In this document: piece after piece, positions 1 to 11,906 of the stretch | Layout of the letters: each line of letters starts with the position of its first letter | Numbering within the stretch: the first letter of the stretch is position 1 | From: Dongia_A sp039808885 | Lineage (GTDB): Bacteria; Pseudomonadota; Alphaproteobacteria; Dongiales; Dongiaceae | Direction: 5' to 3' | Length of the DNA: 64,000 bases | Assembly: GCA_039808885.1 (NCBI GenBank) | Contig: JBDHTX010000025.1 | Coordinates: 3,655-67,654 of the forward strand | Notes under the pieces: generated by a model | The model's input: only the letters and a program-made list of their open reading frames with translations | What the model was told of the DNA's origin: nothing | The model's database searches: none | Position numbers and translations under genes: made by a program

Positions 1-1148
1 TCGACGCGGTTCGTCGTCTCGTCGATCGCATTGGAGGATTGCGCGGCGATGTTGGCCTGGCTCGAGACCTGGCGGCTGATCTCCATGATCGAGCTGGAGA
101 GTTCCTCCGTGGCGGCGGCAACGGTCGAGACATTGGCGCTGGCCTCCGCGGCGGCCGCGGCGACCTTCTCCGCCTGGTCCAGCGAATCGCTCGACGAGCG
201 GCCGAGCGACTGGGCCGTTCCGTCCAGGGTCTTCGCGGATTCCACCAGTCCGGCGAGGATTGCCTCGATCTCCTGGTCGAAGCCGCGGGCGATGCGGGCG
301 ACCTCGGCGGCGCGGTGCTCGCGCGCTGCCTGCTCCTTGGCGGCTTCGGCCTGCAGCACGGCGTTGCGCCGCATGTTCTCGGCGAACACGGCGACGGCGC
401 GGGCCATGTTGCCCACTTCATCGCTGCGTTCGGCGAAGGGGATCGCGACCGAGGTGTCGCCGCTCGCCAGCTGGTTCATCGTGCCGGTGATGGAGCGGAT
501 CGGCGCACCGATGGAGCTCGACAGCCAGAAGAAGAAGCCGATCGATGCCGCCATGGTGACGACAGCGCTCAGCACCACGACGACGAAAGTGGTCTCCAAG
601 GCACTGGCCTGCTCGGCGCCGACCTCGCCGGTACTCGCATCGAGCAGGGCGATCGTCTTGGTGGCGGCTTCCTCGAGCTTGTGGGTCATGGCCTCGCCGG
701 CGCCGGTCACCTCGATGGCGCGGGATTCGTTGACCGTGTCGGGGTGGCGCATGAGCGCGATCTGGCGCGCGGCCGGGCCGCTGCGCCAGGCGTCGATCAC
801 GGCGCCGATCTCCTTGATGTCGGCGATCAGCGTCTCGTTGCCCGCCGCCTCGTCCAGCGCAGTCTTGATCGCGGCGTCCATTTCGGCGCCAAGCGCCTCG
901 AAATCCTTGCCGTAGGAGGACGAGCCGGTGATCAGCAGGCCGCGGATGGCCGCCTGCATCTTCGCGGCCTCGGCGAGAACGGCGTTGACCGACTTCACCT
1001 GCAGCGCGGTCTGGTCGTTGACCACCGCAGCCTTCTGGATGCGCGTGGTCTGGGAAATGGCGATCACGCCGGAGATGACGATGACGAGGCCCAGGATCGC
1101 GAAGGCCAGGATCAGCTTCTTCGCCACCGAAAGATTTGCGAGTTTCAT
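1..1148 (-). CDS. Methyl-accepting chemotaxis protein (partial, C-terminus outside window)
   Basis: The protein starts with a basic stretch and a first membrane segment at about residues 11-31. A periplasmic region of about 150 residues and a second membrane segment at about 183-206 follow, then a HAMP linker and the start of the coiled-coil signalling domain. The last visible residues are Ala/Ser/Thr-rich heptads typical of chemoreceptors. The conserved hairpin tip lies beyond the window edge. ATG at 1148 is 11 bases after the stop of the upstream secreted gene, so the two are probably cotranscribed. Transmembrane chemoreceptor is a firm call; its ligand is unknown. Confidence 0.9.
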   Translation of the reverse strand, partial: MKLANLSVAKKLILAFAILGLVIVISGVIAISQTTRIQKAAVVNDQTALQVKSVNAVLAEAAKMQAAIRGLLITGSSSYGKDFEALGAEMDAAIKTALDEAAGNETLIADIKEIGAVIDAWRSGPAARQIALMRHPDTVNESRAIEVTGAGEAMTHKLEEAATKTIALLDASTGEVGAEQASALETTFVVVVLSAVVTMAASIGFFFWLSSSIGAPIRSITGTMNQLASGDTSVAIPFAERSDEVGNMARAVAVFAENMRRNAVLQAEAAKEQAAREHRAAEVARIARGFDQEIEAILAGLVESAKTLDGTAQSLGRSSSDSLDQAEKVAAAAAEASANVSTVAAATEELSSSIMEISRQVSSQANIAAQSSNAIDETTNRV

Positions 1149-1159
1149 GTGCCGCACCC

Positions 1160-1816
1160 CTACTGCGCCGCTGCCAGGCCGAGGTCGAGCCGGCGCTGCA
1201 ATTCCGTGAGATTGATCTCGGCCGTGGCCGCGCCGATTGCGGTCTTGCTCTCCGGATCGACGATGGTGAAATTGACCTGGGTGCGCCAAGTCTTGGTCTC
1301 GTCGTTGAACTCCGGCTCGTCGATGAAGACGGCGTCCGGGCCGATGTCAAAGGTCTTCTGGAACTTGTCCTCGTCGCCCTGCCAGTAGTCCGAGGTGACC
1401 GAGCTCTGCCCGACGTTCAGGCCGAACTTGTCCATGACGAATATCTCGGTGAACAGACCCGCCGACTTCGCCTGCACGTAGAGCAGATAGCTGGAAAGCG
1501 GCGAACTCAGGATCTCGGCGATCAGCGGCTGGTCGTCGGATTTGGCTTCCGTCTTCCACGTGTTGTCGAGCGTGTCGATCTCGGCCTGCTGCACGCCCTC
1601 GTGGCGGACGTTCGAGGCATTCACGGACAGGATGGTCACCGGCTGCAGCAGGTTCTTGCGCAGGCCGTCGACGAAGTCAGGCGTGATGATGCTGGTTGAG
1701 ATGGCCGTGGGTTCGGCGGTGGCGACCTGCTGCGCCAGTGCGGCCGTAAGCGGGCTAAGGACCGTCAGAGCGGCAAGCGCGAACGGCCCAAGCATGGCCG
1801 GCTTGATATTCGGCAT
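1160..1816 (-). CDS. Secreted PDC/Cache-like sensor protein paired with chemoreceptor
   Basis: A 218-residue protein with a clear signal peptide (hydrophobic core at about 8-26, ending ALA-QQ) and no further membrane segment. The rest is a soluble, acidic periplasmic domain. Residues 150-195 contain a run reading like the last beta strands of a PDC/Cache fold (DPESKTAIGAATAEINLTEL), a resemblance I cannot verify here. It sits 11 bases upstream of a chemoreceptor gene. I infer a periplasmic ligand-binding partner or accessory of that receptor. No specific family name is claimed. Confidence 0.6.
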   Translation of the reverse strand: MPNIKPAMLGPFALAALTVLSPLTAALAQQVATAEPTAISTSIITPDFVDGLRKNLLQPVTILSVNASNVRHEGVQQAEIDTLDNTWKTEAKSDDQPLIAEILSSPLSSYLLYVQAKSAGLFTEIFVMDKFGLNVGQSSVTSDYWQGDEDKFQKTFDIGPDAVFIDEPEFNDETKTWRTQVNFTIVDPESKTAIGAATAEINLTELQRRLDLGLAAAQ

Positions 1817-2002
1817 TTCGTTCCCCGAGTTGCAAAGCAGCTAAGGCTCTAGTTACGCAACCTGGGGTAAAAGAACCGTCAACAGCACTTAAGGAATAAT
1901 CCACTCGAAGGACAGGGAATTGCGCGGCAGGGCAGGCGCGCCTCATGCAACCGGGCTCCGGCGCCGATCCTGCGCCGTGCCCAGTGCAATGAGAATAATC
2001 AC

Positions 2003-4597
<2,595 letters not shown>

Positions 4598-4686
4598 TTC
4601 CGCCCTCGCTCAACCGCGCCCGATCAGGTCAGCACACGGTCTGGGATGCATCGGATCATTCAGGGATTTTGCCGTCCCCAATTTCC

Positions 4687-4714
4687 ATATGGGAAAGGTT
4701 AATGGACAAACAAG
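4687..4714 (-). promoter_or_regulatory. Candidate sigma-32 (heat-shock) promoter for clpB
   Basis: On the minus strand a CTTGTT box (4714-4709), 14 bases, then TCCCATAT (4694-4687) resembles the sigma-32 consensus CTTGAA-N13-17-CCCCATnTA. It lies 90 bases upstream of the clpB ATG. The assignment rests on this match and on clpB usually being heat-induced. Confidence 0.4.
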
Positions 4715-4744
4715 AGGCGGGCCAGACCTGCGTCCGCCCGCCTC
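4714..4744 (-). terminator. Hairpin terminator after the DUF4167 gene
   Basis: Perfect 9-base arms 4714-4722 and 4736-4744 with a 13-base loop, 43 bases past the DUF4167 stop. On the minus strand the stem is followed by the weak T-rich run TTGTTTG. The run overlaps the candidate clpB -35 box. Confidence 0.5.
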
Positions 4745-4787
4745 ACCTCTCGCATGGACCGCGCCGAAGGGGGCTCGAGCGCCCGGA

Positions 4788-5786
4788 CTACTCGGTGGGT
4801 TCCTGGCCGCCGGCGGCACCTTCGGCCGGCTTCGGGCCCCGGCGCGCCGGGCCGCGCAGGCGACCGCGCGGACCACGGGACGGACGGGCTTGCCCCTCGG
4901 CGGCCTCGCCTTCCGCCACGACGGTGGGCGCCACCACGGGCAGCAGTTCCTCCGGATAGTCCGGTTGTTCATCGACCGGCTTCGGGACCGCCACCGGCTC
5001 CGGCGTAGCCGCATAGGCAACCGGCGGCTGTTCGGTCGCGCCGGCATAGCTCGCATAGCCACCGTCATGTCCGTTCGCCGCGACATTCCCCGCCGCGGGC
5101 TGGCCCTGGCCGGCACCCGGCCCGCCGCCGCCCTGCTGGTTCGGGTGCTGGCCCTGCTGGCGGCCGGCGCCCTGCCCGTAGCCGTGGCCCTGGTTGTGGC
5201 GCTGATGCTGGCGGTCCTGGCCGCGATCCTGCCGCGGTCCGCGGTCCTGCCGGTCCTGGCCCTGGTTGCCGCCCTGGCCCCCCTGCGCCTGGTTGCCCTG
5301 GCCCTGATTGCCGCCCTGGTTTCCCTGGGCTTGATTTCCCTGGGCTTGATTTCCGTGCCCGGGCCCGGCTTCGTCATCGTCCTGGCCCCCGGTGTCAGCC
5401 ATGCCGGGCAGGCCCTGGCCGCCGGAGCCACTGGAATACATCGCCGCGGAGAGCCCCTGGCTGACGTTCTGCACATTGACATCGGCGACCGACAATTCGC
5501 GGCCGCCGATGCGCGGCCGCTGGCCGTCGTTCATCGCGCTGAGGACGCGATAGTAGTGATCGGCATGCTGCAGGAAGTTTTCCGCCGCGATGCGGTCGCC
5601 GGCAGAACCGGCGTCGCGGGCCAGCTGAAGATACTTCTCCAGGACCTGGTAGGCATTGCCGCGAACCCGCGTCTCGTGCCCCCCGCCGTCGTAACTCTGC
5701 CCCTTGTGCTGGCCGCCGCCGCCCATGCCGTGAGGTTTGCGGGGGCCACGCCCACGCGCGCGTCGATTCTGGTTATTCTGCTTCAT
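4788..5786 (-). CDS. DUF4167 domain protein with Gln/Gly/Asn-rich low-complexity region
   Basis: A 332-residue protein. Residues 1-30 are basic and Arg/Gly/Asn-rich, and residues 38-105 form the helical DUF4167 domain (GNAYQVLEKY, HADHYYRVLSA). Residues 140-250 are a low-complexity run of NQ, GQ and GN repeats, and the C-terminus is basic (RGPRGRLRGPARRGPK). DUF4167 is an alphaproteobacterial family of unknown function, regularly found next to prfA/prmC and clpB, as here. The basic, disordered ends suggest RNA or nucleoprotein binding, but that is inference. Length of the repeat tract is likely to vary between strains. Confidence 0.88.
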   Translation of the reverse strand: MKQNNQNRRARGRGPRKPHGMGGGGQHKGQSYDGGGHETRVRGNAYQVLEKYLQLARDAGSAGDRIAAENFLQHADHYYRVLSAMNDGQRPRIGGRELSVADVNVQNVSQGLSAAMYSSGSGGQGLPGMADTGGQDDDEAGPGHGNQAQGNQAQGNQGGNQGQGNQAQGGQGGNQGQDRQDRGPRQDRGQDRQHQRHNQGHGYGQGAGRQQGQHPNQQGGGGPGAGQGQPAAGNVAANGHDGGYASYAGATEQPPVAYAATPEPVAVPKPVDEQPDYPEELLPVVAPTVVAEGEAAEGQARPSRGPRGRLRGPARRGPKPAEGAAGGQEPTE

Positions 5787-6093
5787 CTGTGAACGTCACT
5801 TCGTCATCGACTGTGATCGAGGTGGCAGGCCAAGCCGCATGTCCATCGTCTCGGCGCATCCAGCAAATCGCTGAAGGTCAACAGCCGTTCTTGTCGGCAC
5901 GAGACGCAGTCTATGTGCGGAGGCGCTGTTATGGGGCTGGCTTCGCATCGCGATGGCCGGCTTTCCCCCGGGCGCGGCCCATGGTCAGCCCCGACTGCCG
6001 TGGCTGACCCTAATGGGTTCGGACCGCCATTCCAACAGCTTTTTTAGGCGGTTTCCGGCACCCACCGGATGCCCCGACAATCCTTTGATCAAC
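5787..6093 (-). other. 307-base intergenic region with an inverted repeat
   Basis: No coding sequence is supported between prmC and DUF4167. The clearest structure is a perfect 8-base inverted repeat, GGTCAGCC at 5983-5990 and GGCTGACC at 6002-6009, with an 11-base loop. It could be a hairpin or an operator. No good T-tract follows it in either direction. A TTGACC hexamer further towards DUF4167 could be a -35 box, but no convincing -10 follows. Confidence 0.4.
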
Positions 6094-6938
6094 CTAGACT
6101 TTCTGGAAGAGGACAACGCGCGGCACGGAGCCCAGGTCGCACTCCGTCGCGACATGACGCAGCCCGGCGGCCACACCCAGCTGGGCCACCGAATCGGCCT
6201 GATGCAGGCCGACCTCGAACGCCGCCAGCCCCCTGGGGACCAGAAGCCGCGCCGCCGCGGGCAGCAGCCGGCGATAGGCGTCGAGGCCGTCGGGACCGCC
6301 GTCGAGCGCCAGGCGCGGCTCGAACTGCGCGACCTCCGGTTGCAACGACGCGATCTCGCCGCGCGGAATATAGGGCGGGTTCGCCAGGATGAGATCGAAT
6401 CCCGGCGCCACACAGGCGTCCCAATCGCCGGCCTGGAACGCCGCGCGACGGTCGAGGCCGAGCGCGCGGGCATTCTCCGCCGCCACCGCGAGGGCGGCAG
6501 GCGAGATGTCGATCCCGAGGCCGGTGGAATTGGGCAGCTCGTGCAGCACGGCGAGCAGCAGGCAGCCGGTGCCGGTGCCGAAATCCAGCACGCGCAGCGC
6601 CGCCTTGCGATCTGCGAGGCGGGACAATACGGCCTGCACCAGCGTTTCGGAATCCGGCCGCGGGTCGAGCGTGTCGGCGGTGACCCGGAAGTTGAGCGAC
6701 CAGAACTCGCGGCGGCCGAGAATCTGCGCCATCGGCTCGCGCGCCGCGCGCCGGGAAACCAGCTTCTGGAAGCGTTCCGCCGCGGCGGCGTCGACCTTCA
6801 GCTCGGGGTCCGCCACTTGCGCCGCGATCGAGAGGCCGGACGCGGCCTGCAGCAGCAGGCGCGCCTCGCGCGCCGCCCCTTCGACGCCGGCATCGGCGAG
6901 TTGCCGGGCGGCGGCCAGCAGCAGCGAACCGACGCGGC

Positions 6939-6942
<4 letters not shown>
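6094..6942 (-). CDS. prmC: Peptide chain release factor N5-glutamine methyltransferase
   Basis: PrmC methylates the glutamine of the GGQ motif in release factors. The 282-residue protein has an N-terminal helical domain (1-85), the SAM-binding motif FGTGTGCLLL at about 120-129 and the signature catalytic motif NPPYIP at about 184-189, which identifies the PrmC/HemK family. It starts at GTG 6942, which overlaps the prfA stop by four bases (GTGA). That implies translational coupling with its own substrate. Confidence 0.95.
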
Positions 6943-8015
<1,073 letters not shown>

Positions 8016-8016
8016 G

Positions 8017-9273
8017 TCAGTTTTCCTTGCCGTTCTTGTCGTTCATAGAGGCCAGCCCGAACAGCCGCCGCAGGGCCGCTTCCAGGTCCTTGTCGGGCTG
8101 CGCCGCCTTCACTTCCACGGTCGGCCGGTGCAGCAGGCGGTTGACCAGGCGCCGGGTGGCTTCCGCCGCGTCGATGCCGGGCTGGCTCAGGATCTCGGCG
8201 CGCTGCTTCTCGAACTCGGCCCGCAGGTCGGTGATGATCGCCGCCGCCTGCTGCTCCGTCTGCTGGCGCCGGAAGCCCTCCACCGCCTGGTCGACGATGC
8301 GCCAGGCCTCCTCGGCCGCCGCCGCGCGATGCTGGCGCCCGGCCATCGCCAAGCGCTCCAGATCGTCGAGCGTGTAGAGAAAGGCGCTGTCCAGCTTGGC
8401 AATGCCCGCGTCCATGTCGCCCGGCACGCCGGCGTCGACCAGCAGCATGGGGCGCTGCCGGCGGCGGCGCAGGGCGGCCCGCACCATCTCGGCGCTCACG
8501 CATTGCTTGCCGATGTCGAGCGCGCTGGCGGCGAAGTCGGCGTTCTCCAGCGCCGCGCCGAGCTCGGCGAAGGGCCGCCAATGCGCCTGGTGGCGCTCGG
8601 CCCAAGCCCTGGCGCGGCGCTCCTGCGGGTGCAGCATGGTCCAGCGCTTCACCCCGGCGGCGGAGACCTGCTCGAAGATGAGCTCCGCCATGTCGCCGTC
8701 GCCGATCAGCAGCGCCGACAGGCCGCCGAGATCGCCGTGCATCTGCTTCAGCACGGCGGTGGCGCAGGCTGCCATCGACACCGACTGCCCGGCGATGCCG
8801 GTTTCGTGGCGCACGCGCTTGGCCGCCTGGTAGACCGCCTCCAGGATGCGGTCCAGCTCCGCGCCGCTCATCCCCGCGCGCTGCGCCAGCTGGTGGAATT
8901 CCTTCACCTGGCCCAGCACCTGCGGCTCGCCGACGATCTGGCTTTCCAGCGAGGCGGCGACCGCGAAGGCATAGCGCAGGGCGGCCGCGTCGGCGAGCTG
9001 ATGCAGGCGCGGCAGAATTTCCACGACGTCCATTCCCGCGGCTTCGGCCAGCAGCGGCGGCAGCTTCGCCCGGGCGGCCGCGACATCCTCGGTCACGCAC
9101 CAGATCTCGCAGCGGTCGCAGGTGGCCACACCCATCGCCTGGTCGATCCCCGCCTCGCGGCAACGGCCGAGCAGGCGCAGCACGTCGCCCGCATCCCCCT
9201 GCAGCCGCTCGCGCAGCAATTGCGGGCCGGTGCGGTGGTTGACCCCGACGATCAGGAAGCTGGCGCCGCCCAT
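8017..9273 (-). CDS. hemA: Glutamyl-tRNA reductase, divergent
   Basis: The first enzyme of the C5 route to 5-aminolevulinate, reducing glutamyl-tRNA(Glu). The 418-residue protein carries the family hallmarks: a start reading FLIVGVNHRTGP, the catalytic-cysteine region ATCDRCE near residue 52, SLESQIVGEPQVLGQVK, and AAKRVRHETGI. It ends with a dimerisation helix containing RLVNRLLHRPT. The central NADPH domain is unusual: GAGE is replaced by GDGD, the canonical NRT by HPQ, and the STASP segment by SALDI. ATG 9273 gives the normal N-terminus; upstream in-frame sequence overlaps hisS and has no homology signal. Most alphaproteobacteria use ALA synthase instead, so this gene is noteworthy. Confidence 0.88.
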   Translation of the reverse strand: MGGASFLIVGVNHRTGPQLLRERLQGDAGDVLRLLGRCREAGIDQAMGVATCDRCEIWCVTEDVAAARAKLPPLLAEAAGMDVVEILPRLHQLADAAALRYAFAVAASLESQIVGEPQVLGQVKEFHQLAQRAGMSGAELDRILEAVYQAAKRVRHETGIAGQSVSMAACATAVLKQMHGDLGGLSALLIGDGDMAELIFEQVSAAGVKRWTMLHPQERRARAWAERHQAHWRPFAELGAALENADFAASALDIGKQCVSAEMVRAALRRRRQRPMLLVDAGVPGDMDAGIAKLDSAFLYTLDDLERLAMAGRQHRAAAAEEAWRIVDQAVEGFRRQQTEQQAAAIITDLRAEFEKQRAEILSQPGIDAAEATRRLVNRLLHRPTVEVKAAQPDKDLEAALRRLFGLASMNDKNGKEN

Positions 9274-9286
9274 CCCGGCGGCCTTG

Positions 9287-10528
9287 CTAGTAGGCTTCGA
9301 GCTGCTGGGCCAGCGCATCCATGGCAATCTCGCGCTGCTCGCCGGAATCGAGGTCGCGCACAGTCGCGACCCGCTTGGCGAGCTCGTCATCGCCCAGGAT
9401 GACGGCGACACGCGCGTTCAACTTGTTGGCGCGTTTCATGCGCTTGCCGACATTGCCGGAATAGCCGAGTTCGGCATAGAGGCCGAGGCGGCGCAGCTTG
9501 TCGGCGAGGACCAGGCATTCCCGCTCGGCCGCGGCGCCGATCGGAACGAGCGCGATCGGCCGGCGCGCCGGTGGCTCCTGCTGCAGCAGCATCATGCAGC
9601 GCTCGACGCCGCTGGCCCAGCCGACGCCCGGCGTTTCCGGACCGCCCATGATGCCGACCAGGCCGTCATAGCGGCCGCCGCCCATCACGGTTCCCTGCGC
9701 GCCGAGATCGTTGGAGATGATCTCAAAGCAGGTGTGGCAGTAGTAGTCGAGGCCGCGCACCAGGCGCGGGTTGATCTTGTAGGCGATGCCGAGCGCGTCG
9801 AGGCCGGCGAGCACGCGCTGGAAGAAGTCGCGGCTCGCCTCGTTCAGGTGATCGGAATAGACCGGCGCGTCGGCGACGATCTTGCGGTCGCCTTCGTCCT
9901 TGGAATCGAGGATGCGCATCGGATTGCGCTCCAGCCGGTCGAGGCTGTCCTTGCTGAGCTTGTCCTTGTGGGCGCTGAGATAGGCCAGCAGCACCTCGCG
10001 ATAGGCCTTGCGGCTTTCCGCGTCGCCCAGCGAGTTGATCTCCAGGTAGCAGCGCTCCCAGGCGCCGATGCGGCGCAGGAACTCGACGCCGGTGGCGATG
10101 ATCTCCACGTCGCCCAGCGGATCGGCCACGCCCAGCAATTCGATGCCGGTCTGATGGAACTGGCGCAGGCGGCCTTTCTGCGGCCGCTCGTAGCGGAACA
10201 TCGGGCCGCTGTAGAAATACTTGAGCGGCAGGTGCTGCGCCAGTCCGCCTGACATGAACGCGCGCGCGACGCCGGCCGTGCCCTCGGGCCGCAGGGTCAC
10301 CGTCTCGCCACCGCGATCGGTGAAGGTGTACATCTCCTTGGTGACGATGTCGGAGGTGTCGCCCAAGGTGCGCTTGAACACCTCGGAGAACTCGAAGATC
10401 GGCGTCGCCATCTCGTGATAGCCGTAGCATTCCGCCGCGGCGCGCGCGGACTCGACCACGAAACGGTAGCGGCGCATCTCGTCAGGCAACAGATCATGCG
10501 TGCCGCGAACCGGCTGAAGCTGAGACAC
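9287..10528 (-). CDS. hisS: Histidyl-tRNA synthetase
   Basis: A class II aminoacyl-tRNA synthetase of 413 residues. It opens with QPVRGTHDLLP, carries motif 2 around FRYERPQKGRLRQFHQ, and has the histidine-specific LVRGLDYY and the GGGRYDGL motif. A C-terminal anticodon-binding domain follows. GTG 10528 is chosen because a GGAAGGG ribosome-binding site sits seven bases upstream and the protein then begins as in relatives. The gene lies between ispG and hemA in the minus-strand operon, 13 bases before hemA. Confidence 0.96.
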   Translation of the reverse strand: MSQLQPVRGTHDLLPDEMRRYRFVVESARAAAECYGYHEMATPIFEFSEVFKRTLGDTSDIVTKEMYTFTDRGGETVTLRPEGTAGVARAFMSGGLAQHLPLKYFYSGPMFRYERPQKGRLRQFHQTGIELLGVADPLGDVEIIATGVEFLRRIGAWERCYLEINSLGDAESRKAYREVLLAYLSAHKDKLSKDSLDRLERNPMRILDSKDEGDRKIVADAPVYSDHLNEASRDFFQRVLAGLDALGIAYKINPRLVRGLDYYCHTCFEIISNDLGAQGTVMGGGRYDGLVGIMGGPETPGVGWASGVERCMMLLQQEPPARRPIALVPIGAAAERECLVLADKLRRLGLYAELGYSGNVGKRMKRANKLNARVAVILGDDELAKRVATVRDLDSGEQREIAMDALAQQLEAY

Positions 10529-10581
10529 CGAACACCCTTCCCGGAAAAACCTTGACCCCTTGGCGCGACACGGATGCGCCG

Positions 10582-11706
10582 CTACGCCGCGCTCGCCGCC
10601 TGCTTGGCCTTCTCGGCCTCGATCTCGGCGGCCTTCTTCTCGATCAGTTCCGCCATGTGCTCGACGATGTCCTGATCCTTGAGCCGATGGTGCTGCTGGC
10701 CGGCGATGTAGACCATGTGCGTGTTGTTGCCGCCGCCGGTGAAGCCGATATCGGTCTCGCGCGCCTCGCCCGGGCCGTTCACCACGCAGCCGATGATCGA
10801 GACCGTCATCGGCGTGGTGATGTGGGCGATGCGCTTCTCCAGCGCCTCCACCGTGCGGATCACGTCGAAGTTCTGCCGCGCGCAGGACGGGCACGAAATC
10901 AGGTTCACGCCGCGGTGGCGCAAATTCAGCGACTTCAGCATCTCGAAGCCGACCTTGACCTCTTCCGCCGGCTCGGCGGAAAGCGACACGCGCACCGTGT
11001 CGCCGATGCCGGACCACAGCAGCATGCCAAGGCCGATCGAGGACTTCACCGTGCCGCCGCGCAGGCCGCCCGCCTCGGTGATGCCGATATGCAGCGGATA
11101 GTCGCAGGCTTCCGCGATGCCCTGATAGGCGGCGACCGCGAGGAACACGTCGGAGGCCTTCACGCTGATCTTGAAGTCGAAGAAATCGTGATCCTCGAGG
11201 ATCTTCGCGTGGTTGAGCGCCGATTCGACCATCGCCTCCGGACAGGGCTCGCCGTAGCGCTCGAGCAATTCGCGCTCAAGGCTGCCGGCATTGACGCCGA
11301 TGCGCATGGAGCAGCCGTGGTCCTTCGCCGCCTGGACGACTTCCTTCACGCGCGCGGCGCTGCCGATATTGCCGGGGTTGATGCGCAGGCAGGCAGCGCC
11401 GGCCTTCGCGGCCTCGATGCCGCGCTTGTAGTGGAAATGGATGTCGGCCACGATCGGGATCTTCGCCGCCCGCACGATCTGCGGCAGCGCCGCGGTCGAT
11501 TCCTCGTCGGGGCAGGAAACGCGGACGATGTCGCAGCCGGCCTCTTCGATGGTGCGGATCTGGGCGATGGTCGCCGCCGCGTCCGCGGTCAGCGTGTTCG
11601 TCATGGTCTGGACCGTGATCGGCGCGTCGCCGCCGACCAGGACGGAGCCGACCCGGATCTGCCGGGACTTCCGGCGGGCGATGTCACGATACGGGCGGAC
11701 GCTCAT
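10582..11706 (-). CDS. ispG: 4-hydroxy-3-methylbut-2-enyl diphosphate synthase (GcpE)
   Basis: An iron-sulfur enzyme of the MEP isoprenoid pathway, converting MEcPP to HMBPP. The 374-residue protein starts at ATG 11706 (MSVRPYRDIARRKSR) and has the TIM-barrel sequence with VQTMTNT. The C-terminal [4Fe-4S] ligands are in LISCPSCARQ and GCVVNGPGEA, and the glycine-rich end is FTGGGNN. It is followed by hisS 53 bases downstream, a common alphaproteobacterial order. Confidence 0.96.
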   Translation of the reverse strand: MSVRPYRDIARRKSRQIRVGSVLVGGDAPITVQTMTNTLTADAAATIAQIRTIEEAGCDIVRVSCPDEESTAALPQIVRAAKIPIVADIHFHYKRGIEAAKAGAACLRINPGNIGSAARVKEVVQAAKDHGCSMRIGVNAGSLERELLERYGEPCPEAMVESALNHAKILEDHDFFDFKISVKASDVFLAVAAYQGIAEACDYPLHIGITEAGGLRGGTVKSSIGLGMLLWSGIGDTVRVSLSAEPAEEVKVGFEMLKSLNLRHRGVNLISCPSCARQNFDVIRTVEALEKRIAHITTPMTVSIIGCVVNGPGEARETDIGFTGGGNNTHMVYIAGQQHHRLKDQDIVEHMAELIEKKAAEIEAEKAKQAASAA

Positions 11707-11906
11707 GTCTCGGTCTTTCCTGTTCGGCGCGTTGGTTGCCGGCGCCGGGCATGACAATAGGCACGCGGCCCACCGGAAAACATCCGAGGCCGCGCCATTC
11801 GGCCCCAACATGCGCTGGCGGGGCCAAAAGATCAAGCCTGCGGCCGTGATGGCAACTCTTTGAATCGGAACGCTAATCCCGCCCTTCGGCCAGGGTGATA
11901 GGCGGC

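Noticed and set aside
10529..11017. N-terminal extension of hisS into ispG
   Set aside because: The frame is open but the protein would not match HisRS there. GTG 10528 with GGAAGGG upstream gives the correct N-terminus.
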